Origin: Gordoniibacillus chartarius
GTDB lineage: Bacteria; Bacillota; Bacilli; Paenibacillales; NBRC-103111
Assembly (NCBI RefSeq): GCF_042432825.1
Contig: NZ_JBHLWN010000023.1
Coordinates: 1 to 57,983, forward strand
Direction of reading: 5' to 3'
DNA length: 57,983 nt
In this document: positions 42,961 to 51,476 of the stretch, piece after piece
Position numbering within the stretch: the first letter of the stretch is position 1
Layout of the letters: each line of letters begins with the position of its first letter
Made by a program: the position numbers and the translations under genes
Notes under the pieces: generated by a model
Seen by the model: only the letters and a program-made list of their open reading frames with translations
The model's database searches: none
What the model was told of the DNA's origin: nothing

Positions 42961-44193
42961 TTACAGCACCCCTTTCGTCGAAGGAACCCCCTGCACGCGC
43001 GGATCGATCGTTGTCGCCTCGTCGAGAGCGCGGCCGAGCGCCTTGAACACCGCTTCGATCATGTGATGGGTGTTCATGCCGTAATGCACGATGACATGCA
43101 GCGTAATGCGCGCTTCAAGCGCGAACTTCCACAGAAACTCATGGAAGAGCTCGACCTCGAACGATCCGACCTTCGCGGAAGGATATTGAGCCCGGTATTC
43201 AAAATGCGGCCGGTTGCTGATATCGATCACAACCTGCGCCAATGCTTCGTCCATCGGGATGAATACGCTGGCGTACCGTTTAATGCCCTTCTTGTTGCCG
43301 AGCGCCTCGCGCAGCGTCTGGCCGAGGCAAATCCCGATATCTTCGACGGTGTGGTGATCGTCGATGTCGATATCGCCGCGCGCTTCGACCTTCAGATCGA
43401 ATTGGCCATGCTTCGTGAACAAATCGAGCATATGGTTCAGGAACGGCACGTCCGTCTCGATCTCCGAGCGGCCGGTGCCGTCTACGCCGAATGTCAGGCG
43501 GATGTCGGTTTCGTTCGTCTTCCGGGCGATCGATGCCGTTCTGGTGCCCGGCACTGCAGCCGACAAATACTCGCCAAGCGGTGTACCGGCACCTGCGTTG
43601 GGGCTGCCTGTGTTGGCGCTGCCGGTAACGCTGCTGCCGCCTTCGTTGCCGCCGCTGCTGGCATTCGCTCCATTACCGCCGTTGTTGCTGCCGCCTAGCC
43701 CGCCATTGCCGCTGCCGTCGTTTGCGCCGTTTCCGTTACCGCCGCTGCTTCCTGCCGCCGAGCCGCCTCCAGCCCCGCTCGCCCTGCCGTCCGCCGCTGC
43801 CGACGGGCCTCCCGCCAGCTCTTCGCGCCCCGCCGCCGCTTGCGCCGCTGCCTGCAGCAGCTGCGCATCCGCGACCGTCTTGCCGTCGCTCCATGTGCCC
43901 GTTACGATTTGCTCCGCTCCATTAGCCGGAACCGCCGAATCCGGACGAAGCTTCCACCACTCCGGACCGCTGCGTTCGGCGCCAGCCGCTTCGCCGTCCG
44001 CTCTATCGGCCTCTGCCGCAGTTTCGTCTTGCTCACTGCCGGGTTGCCCACGGTAGCTATTGACGCCGTAAGCCGCCGAACCGCCGCTTTCGCCATCTTG
44101 TCCGCTGTTGCCGCCCTGACCGCCGTTATTGCCGGCGTTATCGTTCGCTCCGCCGAGCTGCGGCCCTTGGCCTTGCTGCTCCTGATCATCCAT
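42961..44193 (-). CDS. hisB: Imidazoleglycerol-phosphate dehydratase with a long low-complexity N-terminus
   Basis: A 410-residue protein whose last 193 residues (about 218-410) form a complete IGP dehydratase, normally the whole protein. Metal-binding motifs are intact: PFLNHMLDLFTKHG, DIDDHHTVEDIG and MNTHHMIEAVFKALG. The first 217 residues are a Gly/Asn/Ser/Ala-rich segment interrupted at about 76-126 by a more ordered-looking part (GPEWWKLRPDSAVPANG, VTGTWSDGKTVADAQLL). The ATG at 44193 overlaps the hisD stop and has GGGGGAG upstream, and the frame stays open throughout, so the extension is probably translated. No internal start with a good ribosome site precedes the core. It lacks a HisN-type phosphatase. 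Confidence 0.9.
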   Translation of the reverse strand: MDDQEQQGQGPQLGGANDNAGNNGGQGGNSGQDGESGGSAAYGVNSYRGQPGSEQDETAAEADRADGEAAGAERSGPEWWKLRPDSAVPANGAEQIVTGTWSDGKTVADAQLLQAAAQAAAGREELAGGPSAAADGRASGAGGGSAAGSSGGNGNGANDGSGNGGLGGSNNGGNGANASSGGNEGGSSVTGSANTGSPNAGAGTPLGEYLSAAVPGTRTASIARKTNETDIRLTFGVDGTGRSEIETDVPFLNHMLDLFTKHGQFDLKVEARGDIDIDDHHTVEDIGICLGQTLREALGNKKGIKRYASVFIPMDEALAQVVIDISNRPHFEYRAQYPSAKVGSFEVELFHEFLWKFALEARITLHVIVHYGMNTHHMIEAVFKALGRALDEATTIDPRVQGVPSTKGVL

Positions 44194-45493
44194 TGTCTCT
44201 GTCTCCCCCTTCTTGCTCCAGCCTAACTTGAATCGCCCGCGCATGCGCCTCCAGGCCTTCATGCCGAGCCAGCGTCATAATCGCCTCGCCGTTCGCGAGC
44301 AAATCCTGCTTGCTATAGGAAATTACACTCGACTTCTTTACAAAATCGTCTACGTTCAGCGGCGACGAGAACCGTGCCGTCCCGTTCGTCGGCAGCACGT
44401 GGTTCGGTCCTGCGAAATAATCTCCGACCGGCTCCGAGCTGTACGTCCCGAGGAAAATCGCGCCCGCATTCTCAATGCGGCCCAGCAACGCATGCGGCTC
44501 GGCGACGAGCAGCTCGAGGTGCTCCGGCGCGAGCCGGTTCACGAGCGCCACCGCCTCGTCGAGCGAGTCGACGAGCAGGATCGCCCCGTAGTCCGCGACT
44601 GACTTCGCGGCGATGCCCTTGCGCGGCAGCGTCTCCAGCTGCCGCTGCACCTCCGCCTGCACGCGCTCCGCGAGCGTGCGCGAGGCCGTCACGAGCATGG
44701 CCGACGCCAGCTCGTCATGCTCCGCCTGCGACAGCAGGTCCGCTGCCGCATATACCGGATTGGCCGTTTCATCGGCCAATACGACGATTTCGCTCGGCCC
44801 GGCGATGCTGTCGATGTCGACGACGCCGTACACGGCGCGCTTCGCCAGCGCGACATAGATGTTGCCGGGCCCCACGATCTTATCTACAGGCCGGATCGAT
44901 TCCGTCCCATACGCAAGAGCCGCAACCGCCTGGGCGCCGCCGACGCGGTAAATCTCCTTCACGCCCGCCTCGGCCGCGGCCACGAGAATGTGCGGGTCGA
45001 TCCCGCCCCCGCTTGCACCCGCTCCGGCTGTCGCCGGCGGCGTCACCATCACGACCTCGGGCACCCCCGCCACCATCGCCGGGATGGCGTTCATGAGCAC
45101 CGAGGACGGGTACGCCGCCTTGCCGCCGGGCACATACAGGCCGACGCGGCGCAGCGGCCGCACGACTTGGCCGAGCATCGTCCCGCTCGGCTGCAGATCA
45201 AACCACGAGGTGCGCTTCTGCTTCTCGTGGAAAGCCCGAATATTCGCTGCCGCTCCGCGCAGCGCGGACAAGAACGCGTCGTCCACCTGGGCGTACGCCG
45301 CCTCCAGCTCCTCCGCACTGACGCGCAGCTCGCCGACCTTCACCTTATCGAACTCCAGCGCATACCGCCGCAGTGCTTCGTCGCCATCCTTGCGCACCGT
45401 CTCGATGATGCGCTGCACCGCCTCCTGGTGGGCCGGCGTGCCGACCTCGACCTCGCGCTCCAGCTTAAATTCCGCCCCCGGAATGATTTTCAT
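44186..45493 (-). CDS. hisD: Histidinol dehydrogenase
   Basis: A 435-residue zinc enzyme for the last two oxidations to L-histidine. Motifs include VGLYVPGGKAAYPSSVLMN, IVGPGNIYVALAKR, IAGPSEIVVLAD, the zinc ligands around LLSQAEHDE, NRLAPEHLELL with the catalytic glutamate-histidine pair, and AGPNHVLPT. ATG 45493 follows GGGAGG. The open frame continues 127 codons upstream into hisG territory and is not coding there. It overlaps the hisB start by eight bases. Confidence 0.97.
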   Translation of the reverse strand: MKIIPGAEFKLEREVEVGTPAHQEAVQRIIETVRKDGDEALRRYALEFDKVKVGELRVSAEELEAAYAQVDDAFLSALRGAAANIRAFHEKQKRTSWFDLQPSGTMLGQVVRPLRRVGLYVPGGKAAYPSSVLMNAIPAMVAGVPEVVMVTPPATAGAGASGGGIDPHILVAAAEAGVKEIYRVGGAQAVAALAYGTESIRPVDKIVGPGNIYVALAKRAVYGVVDIDSIAGPSEIVVLADETANPVYAAADLLSQAEHDELASAMLVTASRTLAERVQAEVQRQLETLPRKGIAAKSVADYGAILLVDSLDEAVALVNRLAPEHLELLVAEPHALLGRIENAGAIFLGTYSSEPVGDYFAGPNHVLPTNGTARFSSPLNVDDFVKKSSVISYSKQDLLANGEAIMTLARHEGLEAHARAIQVRLEQEGGDRDNG

Positions 45494-45552
45494 CCCGCAA
45501 CAACCTCCCTCGTTTCCGCTCATACATCGCGTTATCCGTTCATCCGCCGCCG

Positions 45553-46188
45553 TTACGCCTTCTGCGCAATCGTATCCTGCAGCAGGTCGCACAGCGCTTG
45601 GATCGATTCGTTTTTCATCCGGTAGCTGACACGGTTTGCAATCAAACGGCTCGTAATCGGGAACAGCACCTCTTGCTCGACAAGACCGTTTTCCCGCAGC
45701 GTCTGCCCGGTTTCGACCATGTCGACGATCCGGTCGGCCAGCCCGATCAACGGCGCCAGCTCGATCGATCCGTTCAGCTTGATCACTTCCACCTGCTGCC
45801 CCTTCTCGCGGAAAAACTGCGAAGCCACATTCGGGTATTTCGTCGCTACGCGCGGATACAGCACAGGCTCCCAATCCGGCAGCCCGATGACCGACATGCG
45901 GCAGCGCGCGATGCCGAGGTCAAGCAGCTCGTAGACGTTGCGGTTTTCCTCCATCAGCACGTCCTTGCCGACAACCCCGATATCCGCCACGCCGTATTCC
46001 ACGTAAGTTGGAACGTCGACCGGCTTCGCCATAATAAACTCCATATTCAGCTCAGGCACCGGAATAATCAGCCTGCGCGACTCGTCGATCTCCTCCGGCA
46101 CCGGCAGCCCCGCACTGCGGAACAGCTTCGACGCCTGCTTATAGATACGCCCCTTGGGCATTGCCACCTTCAGCATTTCTTTCATCAT
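45553..46188 (-). CDS. hisG: ATP phosphoribosyltransferase catalytic subunit (short form)
   Basis: A 211-residue short-form HisG, which condenses ATP with PRPP in the first committed step. Motifs are VAMPKGRIYKQASKLF, GVADIGVVGKDVL and the C-terminal GLADRIVDMVETGQTLREN that binds PRPP. The short form lacks the regulatory domain and needs HisZ, whose gene is directly upstream. The exact start is uncertain: ATG codons at 46188, 46185 and 46176 are all possible. Confidence 0.94.
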   Translation of the reverse strand: MMKEMLKVAMPKGRIYKQASKLFRSAGLPVPEEIDESRRLIIPVPELNMEFIMAKPVDVPTYVEYGVADIGVVGKDVLMEENRNVYELLDLGIARCRMSVIGLPDWEPVLYPRVATKYPNVASQFFREKGQQVEVIKLNGSIELAPLIGLADRIVDMVETGQTLRENGLVEQEVLFPITSRLIANRVSYRMKNESIQALCDLLQDTIAQKA

Positions 46189-46204
46189 CTTTAGCACCCG
46201 CTTC

Positions 46205-47437
46205 CTACTCGTCGATAAACGAAATGACGTCGCCGTAGACGACACCCTGGAATTGATACGTGCCGTCCGCCAGCACCTCTACGTGAATTCCCGCACCGTC
46301 GGACGTCCGGGCTTCCCCGGTTGAGCCGCCCGCCACCAGCCTCGTCTCGACCAGCATCCCGTCCCGCGAACGCAGGTCGGCCGCCGTGCGGAACGCTTCG
46401 GCCCGATGCGCCGCATCGTACAGCAGCAGCATCCGGTGCGGCTGCTCGCCGGGCTCCCGGCTCACTACCTCAAGTATGCGGTTCGTCTTCAAAGCGAAGC
46501 CTGTAGCCGGAGCCGGCCGTCCGAATTGCGCCAGCAGATTGTCGTAACGGCCGCCGCTGCACACCGGGAACCCGAGATCCGCCGCGTACCCTTCGAACGT
46601 AAGTCCTGTATAGTAGGAAAAATCCCCGATCATCGTCAAGTCGATCAGCACATGCTCGCTGACGCCATACGCCTTCAGCACGTCCCATACTTCGCACAGA
46701 TGGCGGATCGCCGCCTGCGCCGTAGCATCCTTCGTGACGCCAAGCGCTTGCTCGCAAATTTCCTGCCCGCCGCGCAGCCGCAGAATGCCTTCGAGCTCGG
46801 ACGCAATGTCCGCATCGACATCGAGGCCTTTAATCGTCTCCCGATACCCGACATAGTCGCGATGCAGAAGGCATTCCTTCAGCGCCGTCTGCGCCTCCTG
46901 CCGGCCGCGCAGCGTCTCATGGAACAGCCCGTTCAGGAAACCCACGTGGCCCAGCGCGATTTTGAAGCTTTTCACGCCGGCCGCCCTTAAGCTCGCTACT
47001 GCGAGCGCGACAACCTCGGCATCGGCCTCCGACGACGCATCGCCGACAAGCTCCACACCCGTCTGGAAAAATTCCGCATCCCGCCCCGCTTCCTCCTCAA
47101 AGGCGCGGAACACGTTCGAATGATACGACAGTCTGACGGGGAAGGGATGATCCTTCAGCAGCGACGATACGACGCGGGCAATCGGCGCGGTCATTTCCGA
47201 GCGCAGTACGACGGACCGCCCTTTGCGGTCAAGCAGCTTGAACAGCTTTTTGTCTTCCGTCGAGGAGGCTACCCCGACCGTATCGTAATATTCGAGCGTC
47301 GGCGTAATAATTTGCCGGTATCCCCACCGCTCCATACACTCCAGCACCCGGAACTCCACCGCCCGCAGCTTGGCGACCGCCTCCGGCAAATAATCCTTCA
47401 CGCCTGTCGGCTTCTCAAACACTTTTGGCTTCGACAA
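46205..47437 (-). CDS. hisZ: ATP phosphoribosyltransferase regulatory subunit
   Basis: A 410-residue paralogue of histidyl-tRNA synthetase that activates short HisG and gives histidine feedback. Class II synthetase-like segments are GVKDYLPEAVAKLRAVE, LRSEMTAPIARVV, FFQTGVELVG, YYTGLTFEGYA and CSGGRYDNLLAQFG. It lacks the anticodon-binding domain of true HisRS. TTG 47437 lies six bases after GAGGTG and is preferred to the GTG inside that site. It is the first gene of the operon and follows a good promoter. Confidence 0.93.
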   Translation of the reverse strand: MSKPKVFEKPTGVKDYLPEAVAKLRAVEFRVLECMERWGYRQIITPTLEYYDTVGVASSTEDKKLFKLLDRKGRSVVLRSEMTAPIARVVSSLLKDHPFPVRLSYHSNVFRAFEEEAGRDAEFFQTGVELVGDASSEADAEVVALAVASLRAAGVKSFKIALGHVGFLNGLFHETLRGRQEAQTALKECLLHRDYVGYRETIKGLDVDADIASELEGILRLRGGQEICEQALGVTKDATAQAAIRHLCEVWDVLKAYGVSEHVLIDLTMIGDFSYYTGLTFEGYAADLGFPVCSGGRYDNLLAQFGRPAPATGFALKTNRILEVVSREPGEQPHRMLLLYDAAHRAEAFRTAADLRSRDGMLVETRLVAGGSTGEARTSDGAGIHVEVLADGTYQFQGVVYGDVISFIDE

Positions 47438-47514
47438 TCGAATCACCTCTATATGCTCGACACTTTAGTCTGCTAATGTGCTACCATACTACCAAAGTAA
47501 AGAATTTACTCGTA

Positions 47515-47543
47515 AGTTTACCATGGGGCAGAAATACCGTCAA
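47515..47543 (-). promoter_or_regulatory. Sigma-A-type promoter of the his operon
   Basis: On the minus strand TTGACG (47543-47538) and TAAACT (47520-47515) are spaced by 17 bases. The leader to hisZ is only about 70 bases. Confidence 0.68.
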
Positions 47544-47544
47544 C

Positions 47545-47572
47545 GATTTTCCCAGTACCGCCCGGGAAAATC
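47545..47572. promoter_or_regulatory. Palindrome abutting the his promoter
   Basis: GATTTTCCC and GGGAAAATC form a perfect 9-bp inverted repeat with a ten-base centre, two bases upstream of the -35 box of the his promoter. It may be a regulator-binding site or a terminator stem for transcription arriving from yvoF. Neither has a precedent I can name. Confidence 0.5.
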
Positions 47573-47640
47573 ACATTACGCTTTATCTTCCGCTTCGTTT
47601 CGCTCATCCGTACAGCTTCAAACTGCTCATGTCGAATAAA

Positions 47641-47719
47641 ATTCGCCATCTGCGTCCTGCCGGGGAAGTATGCAATTCACCATCTGCGTCCTACCGGGCA
47701 AATATGCGAATTCACCATC
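47641..47719. repeat. 34-35-bp direct repeat
   Basis: Units beginning ATTCGCCATCTGCGTCCT (47641) and ATTCACCATCTGCGTCCT (47675) are near-identical, and a third partial copy begins at 47710. Confidence 0.72.
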
Positions 47720-47809
47720 CACTGCTTCACCCTTGCCAAAGTGTGCCGCCCTATCCAAATCGTCGAATTTATGATCCACCTTCCGCCAACTCTGCATCAT
47801 GGTCCTGAA

Positions 47810-48003
47810 TAGCGGATTCTCAGGGCTCTATTTTCCACATTCAGCCTGTGATTTTGAAAACAGCGGTTTGCGAAGGTCCTATTTTTCTATGTAACCGTGA
47901 TCATATACCGTTCAGTGCCACTTCCCGCCAAATAAGTCCCTCGCAAACCGCTATTTCCAGCAAGGTTCGAAATTTCAAGCAAATAAGTCCTTCTGAAACC
48001 GTT
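47810..48003. repeat. Four copies of a 25-bp element, two in each direction
   Basis: AGCGGATTCTCAGGGCTC at about 47811 and AGCGGTTTGCGAAGGTCC at about 47862, each followed by TATTTT, are related. Inverted relatives begin at about 47930 (AAATAAGTCCCTCGCAAACC) and 47981 (AAATAAGTCCTTCTGAAACC). Spacing is about 50 bases within each pair. Confidence 0.65.
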
Positions 48004-48051
48004 AAGCTAACCGACTGCTCGCTGCTTGCCCAGGTAGAACGTTCTTCCTTT

Positions 48052-48210
48052 TACTCGCTCAACCGCAAGCTACGGCAGCCGCCCAGTCGCCTACTCACCC
48101 AGCCGTAGCCCAGAAAGTGCTCTTCCAACTACTCACTCAACCGCAAGCCACGGCAATCCCCCTGCCACCTACTCACTGAACCGCAAACGACGGCAGCCCC
48201 CTGCCATCCA
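48052..48210. repeat. 40-bp tandem repeat, four copies
   Basis: Units begin near 48052, 48092, 48131 and 48171 with TACTCRCTCAACCGCAAGCC-like sequence and continue into CGGCAGCCCCCTGCC. A weaker fifth copy may start near 48211. Confidence 0.65.
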
Positions 48211-48242
48211 TCCAACCACAAACCCAAGCAGCCGCCCTTCAG

Positions 48243-48746
48243 CTACTCCTTAACCCGCTCCCCGTCCGCACCGCGAATCACCCGCATCGGGTTGCCCGCC
48301 ACGAACGTCCCCGGAGCGACGTCCTTATGCACAACGGAGCCCGCTCCGACGATGGCGCCGTCCCCGATCGTTACGCCCGGCAAAATCGTGCAGTTCGCCC
48401 CGATCATTACGTTGGAACCGATCCGCACCTCGCCCAGGCGATATTCCTTAACCAAATATTCATGCGCCAGGATCGTCGTGTTGTACCCGATGATGGAGTT
48501 ATCGCCGACCCGGATCAGCTGCGGGAAAAAGACGTCCACCATCACCATGAGTGCGAACGCCGACTCCCGTCCGACCTGCATCCCGAGTACCCGGCGGTAT
48601 ATCCAATTTTTCACCGGCAGCACCGGACAATACCGCGCAAGCTGGATAAAAACAAAATTCCGTACCGACCTCCATGGGCTGACGGTACGGTATATTTGCC
48701 ATAATGCGTTCGGTCCCTCGACCGGATATCGCTGCGTCCTCCTCAA
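48243..48746 (-). CDS. yvoF: Left-handed beta-helix acyltransferase (YvoF-like)
   Basis: A 167-residue acetyltransferase of the hexapeptide-repeat family. The repeats are visible in IRVGDNSIIGYNTTILAHEY and IGSNVMIGANCTILPGVTIG, with the closing AGNPMRVI typical of maltose- and galactoside-type O-acetyltransferases. Its N-terminus (MRRTQRYPVEGPNALWQ) resembles Bacillus YvoF, as does the position between ppaX and hisZ. It starts with TTG 48746, overlapping the ppaX stop (TTGA). The acceptor is unknown. Confidence 0.85.
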   Translation of the reverse strand: MRRTQRYPVEGPNALWQIYRTVSPWRSVRNFVFIQLARYCPVLPVKNWIYRRVLGMQVGRESAFALMVMVDVFFPQLIRVGDNSIIGYNTTILAHEYLVKEYRLGEVRIGSNVMIGANCTILPGVTIGDGAIVGAGSVVHKDVAPGTFVAGNPMRVIRGADGERVKE

Positions 48747-49441
48747 GGAGACATCCTCTCCTCCGGAACGACGGTTTGTCCGCCCAGCTTGCCGGCCGGC
48801 TTCCCTTCCACGATGTCCAGCAGCTGACGCATATCGTCTATTAAGTAATCCGGCTTAAACTGGCGCAAGTAAGCCTCGCCTTTGAGCGACCATTTTACGC
48901 CGACCGCCCCTACACCCGCCCGCTGTGCCGCCTCGATGTCATAGTGGCTGTCCCCGACCATCAGCGCCGTCTCCGGTTTGGCACCGCCAAGCGCCGCGAG
49001 CGCCTTATGAATGCCTTCCGGGTCCGGCTTCGGCTTCGTCACGTCGTCTACGGTCACGACCGTCTCCACCAGGTCCCATAAGCCGCACAGCTTCAGGCCC
49101 ATTTCGGTTGTCATCCGGATTTTGCTGGTGACAATCCCCATGCGCAGACCCCGCGAACGAAGCTCGGCCATCACTTCCCGCACGTGCGGAAACTCGCGCA
49201 CCAGCTCATCGTGCTTCGACACGTTGAACGACCGGTATTTCTTCACGATATCCTCGACGTCTTCCCGTCCCGAGAACATGACCATTTGCTCTGTTAACGG
49301 ACGTCCCATATTCGGGATAATATGCTCTCTGGTTAAAGGCTCGGGAGTGATGCCTTCCAGCGCATGCAGGAACGACTGAATGATCAATTCGTTCGTATCG
49401 ACGATCGTGCCGTCCAAATCAAACAATACCGTTGTAATCAT
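48743..49441 (-). CDS. ppaX: HAD-family pyrophosphatase PpaX
   Basis: A 232-residue haloacid dehalogenase-type hydrolase. Motif I is LFDLDGTIVDTN, motif II IVTSK, motif III KPKPDP and motif IV GDSHYDIEAA. In Bacillus PpaX hydrolyses the pyrophosphate released when HPr kinase/phosphorylase dephosphorylates HPr, which pulls that reaction forward. Linkage to hprK and lgt supports this identity over phosphoglycolate phosphatase. ATG 49441 is preferred to the GTG one codon earlier. Confidence 0.9.
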   Translation of the reverse strand: MITTVLFDLDGTIVDTNELIIQSFLHALEGITPEPLTREHIIPNMGRPLTEQMVMFSGREDVEDIVKKYRSFNVSKHDELVREFPHVREVMAELRSRGLRMGIVTSKIRMTTEMGLKLCGLWDLVETVVTVDDVTKPKPDPEGIHKALAALGGAKPETALMVGDSHYDIEAAQRAGVGAVGVKWSLKGEAYLRQFKPDYLIDDMRQLLDIVEGKPAGKLGGQTVVPEERMSP

Positions 49442-49456
49442 CACGCCGCTCCTAGC

Positions 49457-50428
49457 TCAATGTTGTGTAGCCGAAGTATCCTCGTGCGCCGCCGGCTCCG
49501 AACGCGCCGCAGCTCCCGCTTCCGCCGTACCGCTCTTGCCGCAAACGATCGGATCGGAGTAGTTGACCACTTCGCCGCCGCGCAGCCTGCGAATGACGAC
49601 GAATGCAATCGCCGCGATGACGAGCAGCAGAGCCAGCAGCTGTGATACTCGAATGTTTGTACCGGCCTCCATCTCGCCCCATCCGAAGCTGTTCATCGGA
49701 GACCACAATTCTCTCAGGAACCAAGCCAGCCAGTCCGGTCCCGCAAACGTGAGGCTGTCCGTCCGCACCCCTTCGATGAAGAAACGGCCTACCGAATACC
49801 AGGCAAAATACCCCGCAAACACTTCACCGGCCCGGACAAAAGAGCGGCGCCGCAGCCATAGCAAGAAGAGCAGCCCCAGCAAGTTCCAAACCGATTCATA
49901 TAAGAATGTAGGATGATAATACTGGCCTTGGATCAGCATCTGGTTCACGATAAAATCAGGCAGGTGCAGCGTATCCCGCAGGAAGCTCTCCGCAACGACA
50001 CCGCCGTGCGCCTCCTGATTGACGAAGTTCCCCCAGCGGCCGATCATTTGGCCGGTGATCAGGCTCGGTGCGCAGATGTCCGCGATCCGCCAGAAGCTGT
50101 AGCCCCTTCGCCGCGTAAAGATGACGGCCGCAATAATCGCACCGATCAAGGCGCCGTAGATGGCAATGCCGCCTTCCCAAACTTTGATGATGTCGATAGG
50201 GTTGTCCTTGTACTGCTCCCATTGGAACGCAACGTAATACAGCCTCGCCCCGACAATGGCCGATGGCACGCCAATCAGCAGCAAATCCATGAAGAAGTCG
50301 GGAATAATGCCGAACCGCTTGCCTTCGCGAATTGCCAGCAGCAGCCCGAGCAGTGCGCCGCTCCCCAGAATAATGCCGTACCAGTGTACCGGAATCGGCC
50401 CCAGCGAGAATGCTATCGGATTCAGCAT
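49457..50428 (-). CDS. lgt: Prolipoprotein diacylglyceryl transferase
   Basis: A 323-residue membrane enzyme that attaches diacylglycerol to the lipobox cysteine of lipoproteins, such as the two binding proteins in this window. It has seven hydrophobic segments, the Lgt signature GRWGNFVNQEAHGG, VHWYGIILGSG near the N-terminus and FEGVRTDSL-like FIEGVRTDSL. The C-terminal 35 residues are a polar tail rich in Ala, Glu and Ser. ATG 50428 follows AAAGGTGG. It lies between hprK and ppaX, as in Bacillus. Confidence 0.95.
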   Translation of the reverse strand: MLNPIAFSLGPIPVHWYGIILGSGALLGLLLAIREGKRFGIIPDFFMDLLLIGVPSAIVGARLYYVAFQWEQYKDNPIDIIKVWEGGIAIYGALIGAIIAAVIFTRRRGYSFWRIADICAPSLITGQMIGRWGNFVNQEAHGGVVAESFLRDTLHLPDFIVNQMLIQGQYYHPTFLYESVWNLLGLLFLLWLRRRSFVRAGEVFAGYFAWYSVGRFFIEGVRTDSLTFAGPDWLAWFLRELWSPMNSFGWGEMEAGTNIRVSQLLALLLVIAAIAFVVIRRLRGGEVVNYSDPIVCGKSGTAEAGAAARSEPAAHEDTSATQH

Positions 50429-50451
50429 TGAACTACGAACCACCTTTACCT

Positions 50452-51393
50452 TTAGTCACTATCGTCCATATCTTCGGCCAGCGTCTCCGTCAGCTTGTTC
50501 GTGAACTGCAGCGCGGCGTTATAGCCCATACGCTTCAATCTGAAATTCATCGCCGCAACTTCAATGATGACGGCAAGGTTTCGGCCCGGACGTACCGGGA
50601 TCGTCACTAGCGGCAGGTCGGTATCGATGATTCGCGTCGTCTCCTCATCGAGCCCGAGCCGGTCGTACTGCTTATCCTGCTGCCAGTTCTCCAGCTTGGC
50701 AACGACGGAAATTTTCTTCTCCGTCCGAATCGCCCCGGCGCCGAACAAGGTCATTACATTAATAATCCCGACGCCGCGAATTTCCAGCAGGTAGCGGATC
50801 AGCTCCGGAGCCGTACCGGTCAGCGTCCGCTCGCCCGTCTGCTTGATCTCTACCGCGTCGTCCGCAACCAGCCGATGCCCGCGTTTGACGAGCTCAAGCG
50901 CCGTCTCGCTCTTACCGATGCCGCTGGAGCCTGTAATGAGCATGCCGATCCCGTACACATCGACCAGTACGCCGTGAATCGTCGTAGACGGAGCCAGTCT
51001 GCGCTCCAGGAAGCCTGTAATCTTGCTCGCCAGAATCGTGGTCGCCATCTGGCTGCGCAGCAGCGGAACCCCACGCTCATTGGCCGCCTCTATCATCTCC
51101 GGTAAAACATCCAGGCTGCGTGTGACACAGATGGCTGGCGTATCCGGCGAACGGAACAGCTGGCTCAGCCGCTCCTTCCGCACTTCGGACGACAGCGTCT
51201 CCATGAACGACAGCTCCGTCTTCCCCATCAATTGTACGCGCTCATGTGGATGATAATGGAAATACCCGGCCAATTCCAGACCGGGACGGTATAAGTCCGC
51301 TGTTGTAATCGGGCGCTTCAGCCCTTCTTCCCCGGCTACGACCTCGAGCCGGAATTGCTCGACTAGATCCGCTACTTTTGCTTTCTTGGCCAC
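50452..51393 (-). CDS. hprK: HPr kinase/phosphorylase
   Basis: A 313-residue bifunctional enzyme that phosphorylates Ser46 of HPr and Crh when sugar is plentiful and removes it when sugar is scarce. This is the sensor of carbon catabolite repression. The C-terminal domain has the P-loop GSSGIGKSE, ADDAVEIK and the family signature LEIRGVGIINV. GTG 51393 follows AAGGAG. It is the first gene of hprK-lgt-ppaX-yvoF and its probable substrate is encoded at 26687-26956. Confidence 0.97.
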   Translation of the reverse strand: MAKKAKVADLVEQFRLEVVAGEEGLKRPITTADLYRPGLELAGYFHYHPHERVQLMGKTELSFMETLSSEVRKERLSQLFRSPDTPAICVTRSLDVLPEMIEAANERGVPLLRSQMATTILASKITGFLERRLAPSTTIHGVLVDVYGIGMLITGSSGIGKSETALELVKRGHRLVADDAVEIKQTGERTLTGTAPELIRYLLEIRGVGIINVMTLFGAGAIRTEKKISVVAKLENWQQDKQYDRLGLDEETTRIIDTDLPLVTIPVRPGRNLAVIIEVAAMNFRLKRMGYNAALQFTNKLTETLAEDMDDSD

Positions 51394-51476
51394 GGTGCAG
51401 GTCTCCTTTTGTGTCGTCCTTCCCATTACTCCCATCCTACTGGATACGGCGCAGGAAAGCAACCGGGCTCAACCGG

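Larger units (their letters stand above)
47573..48242. other. Repeat-rich intergenic stretch between yvoF and the his promoter
   Basis: About 670 bases without a credible gene. It holds three short repeat families, listed separately, and otherwise low-information sequence. Confidence 0.65.

Noticed and set aside
43364..44056. A plus-strand proline/leucine/serine-rich frame
   Set aside because: It is the antisense shadow of the Gly-rich HisB extension. It lacks a ribosome binding site, and hisB overlaps its neighbours in the coupled manner of a real gene.
45494..45874. 127-residue N-terminal extension of HisD
   Set aside because: It overlaps hisG in another frame, has no family similarity, and a good ribosome binding site precedes the internal ATG at 45493.
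47437..47572. T-box leader controlling the his operon
   Set aside because: Only about 70 bases separate the promoter from hisZ, and no T-box sequence (GGTGGNACC type) or terminator pair is present.
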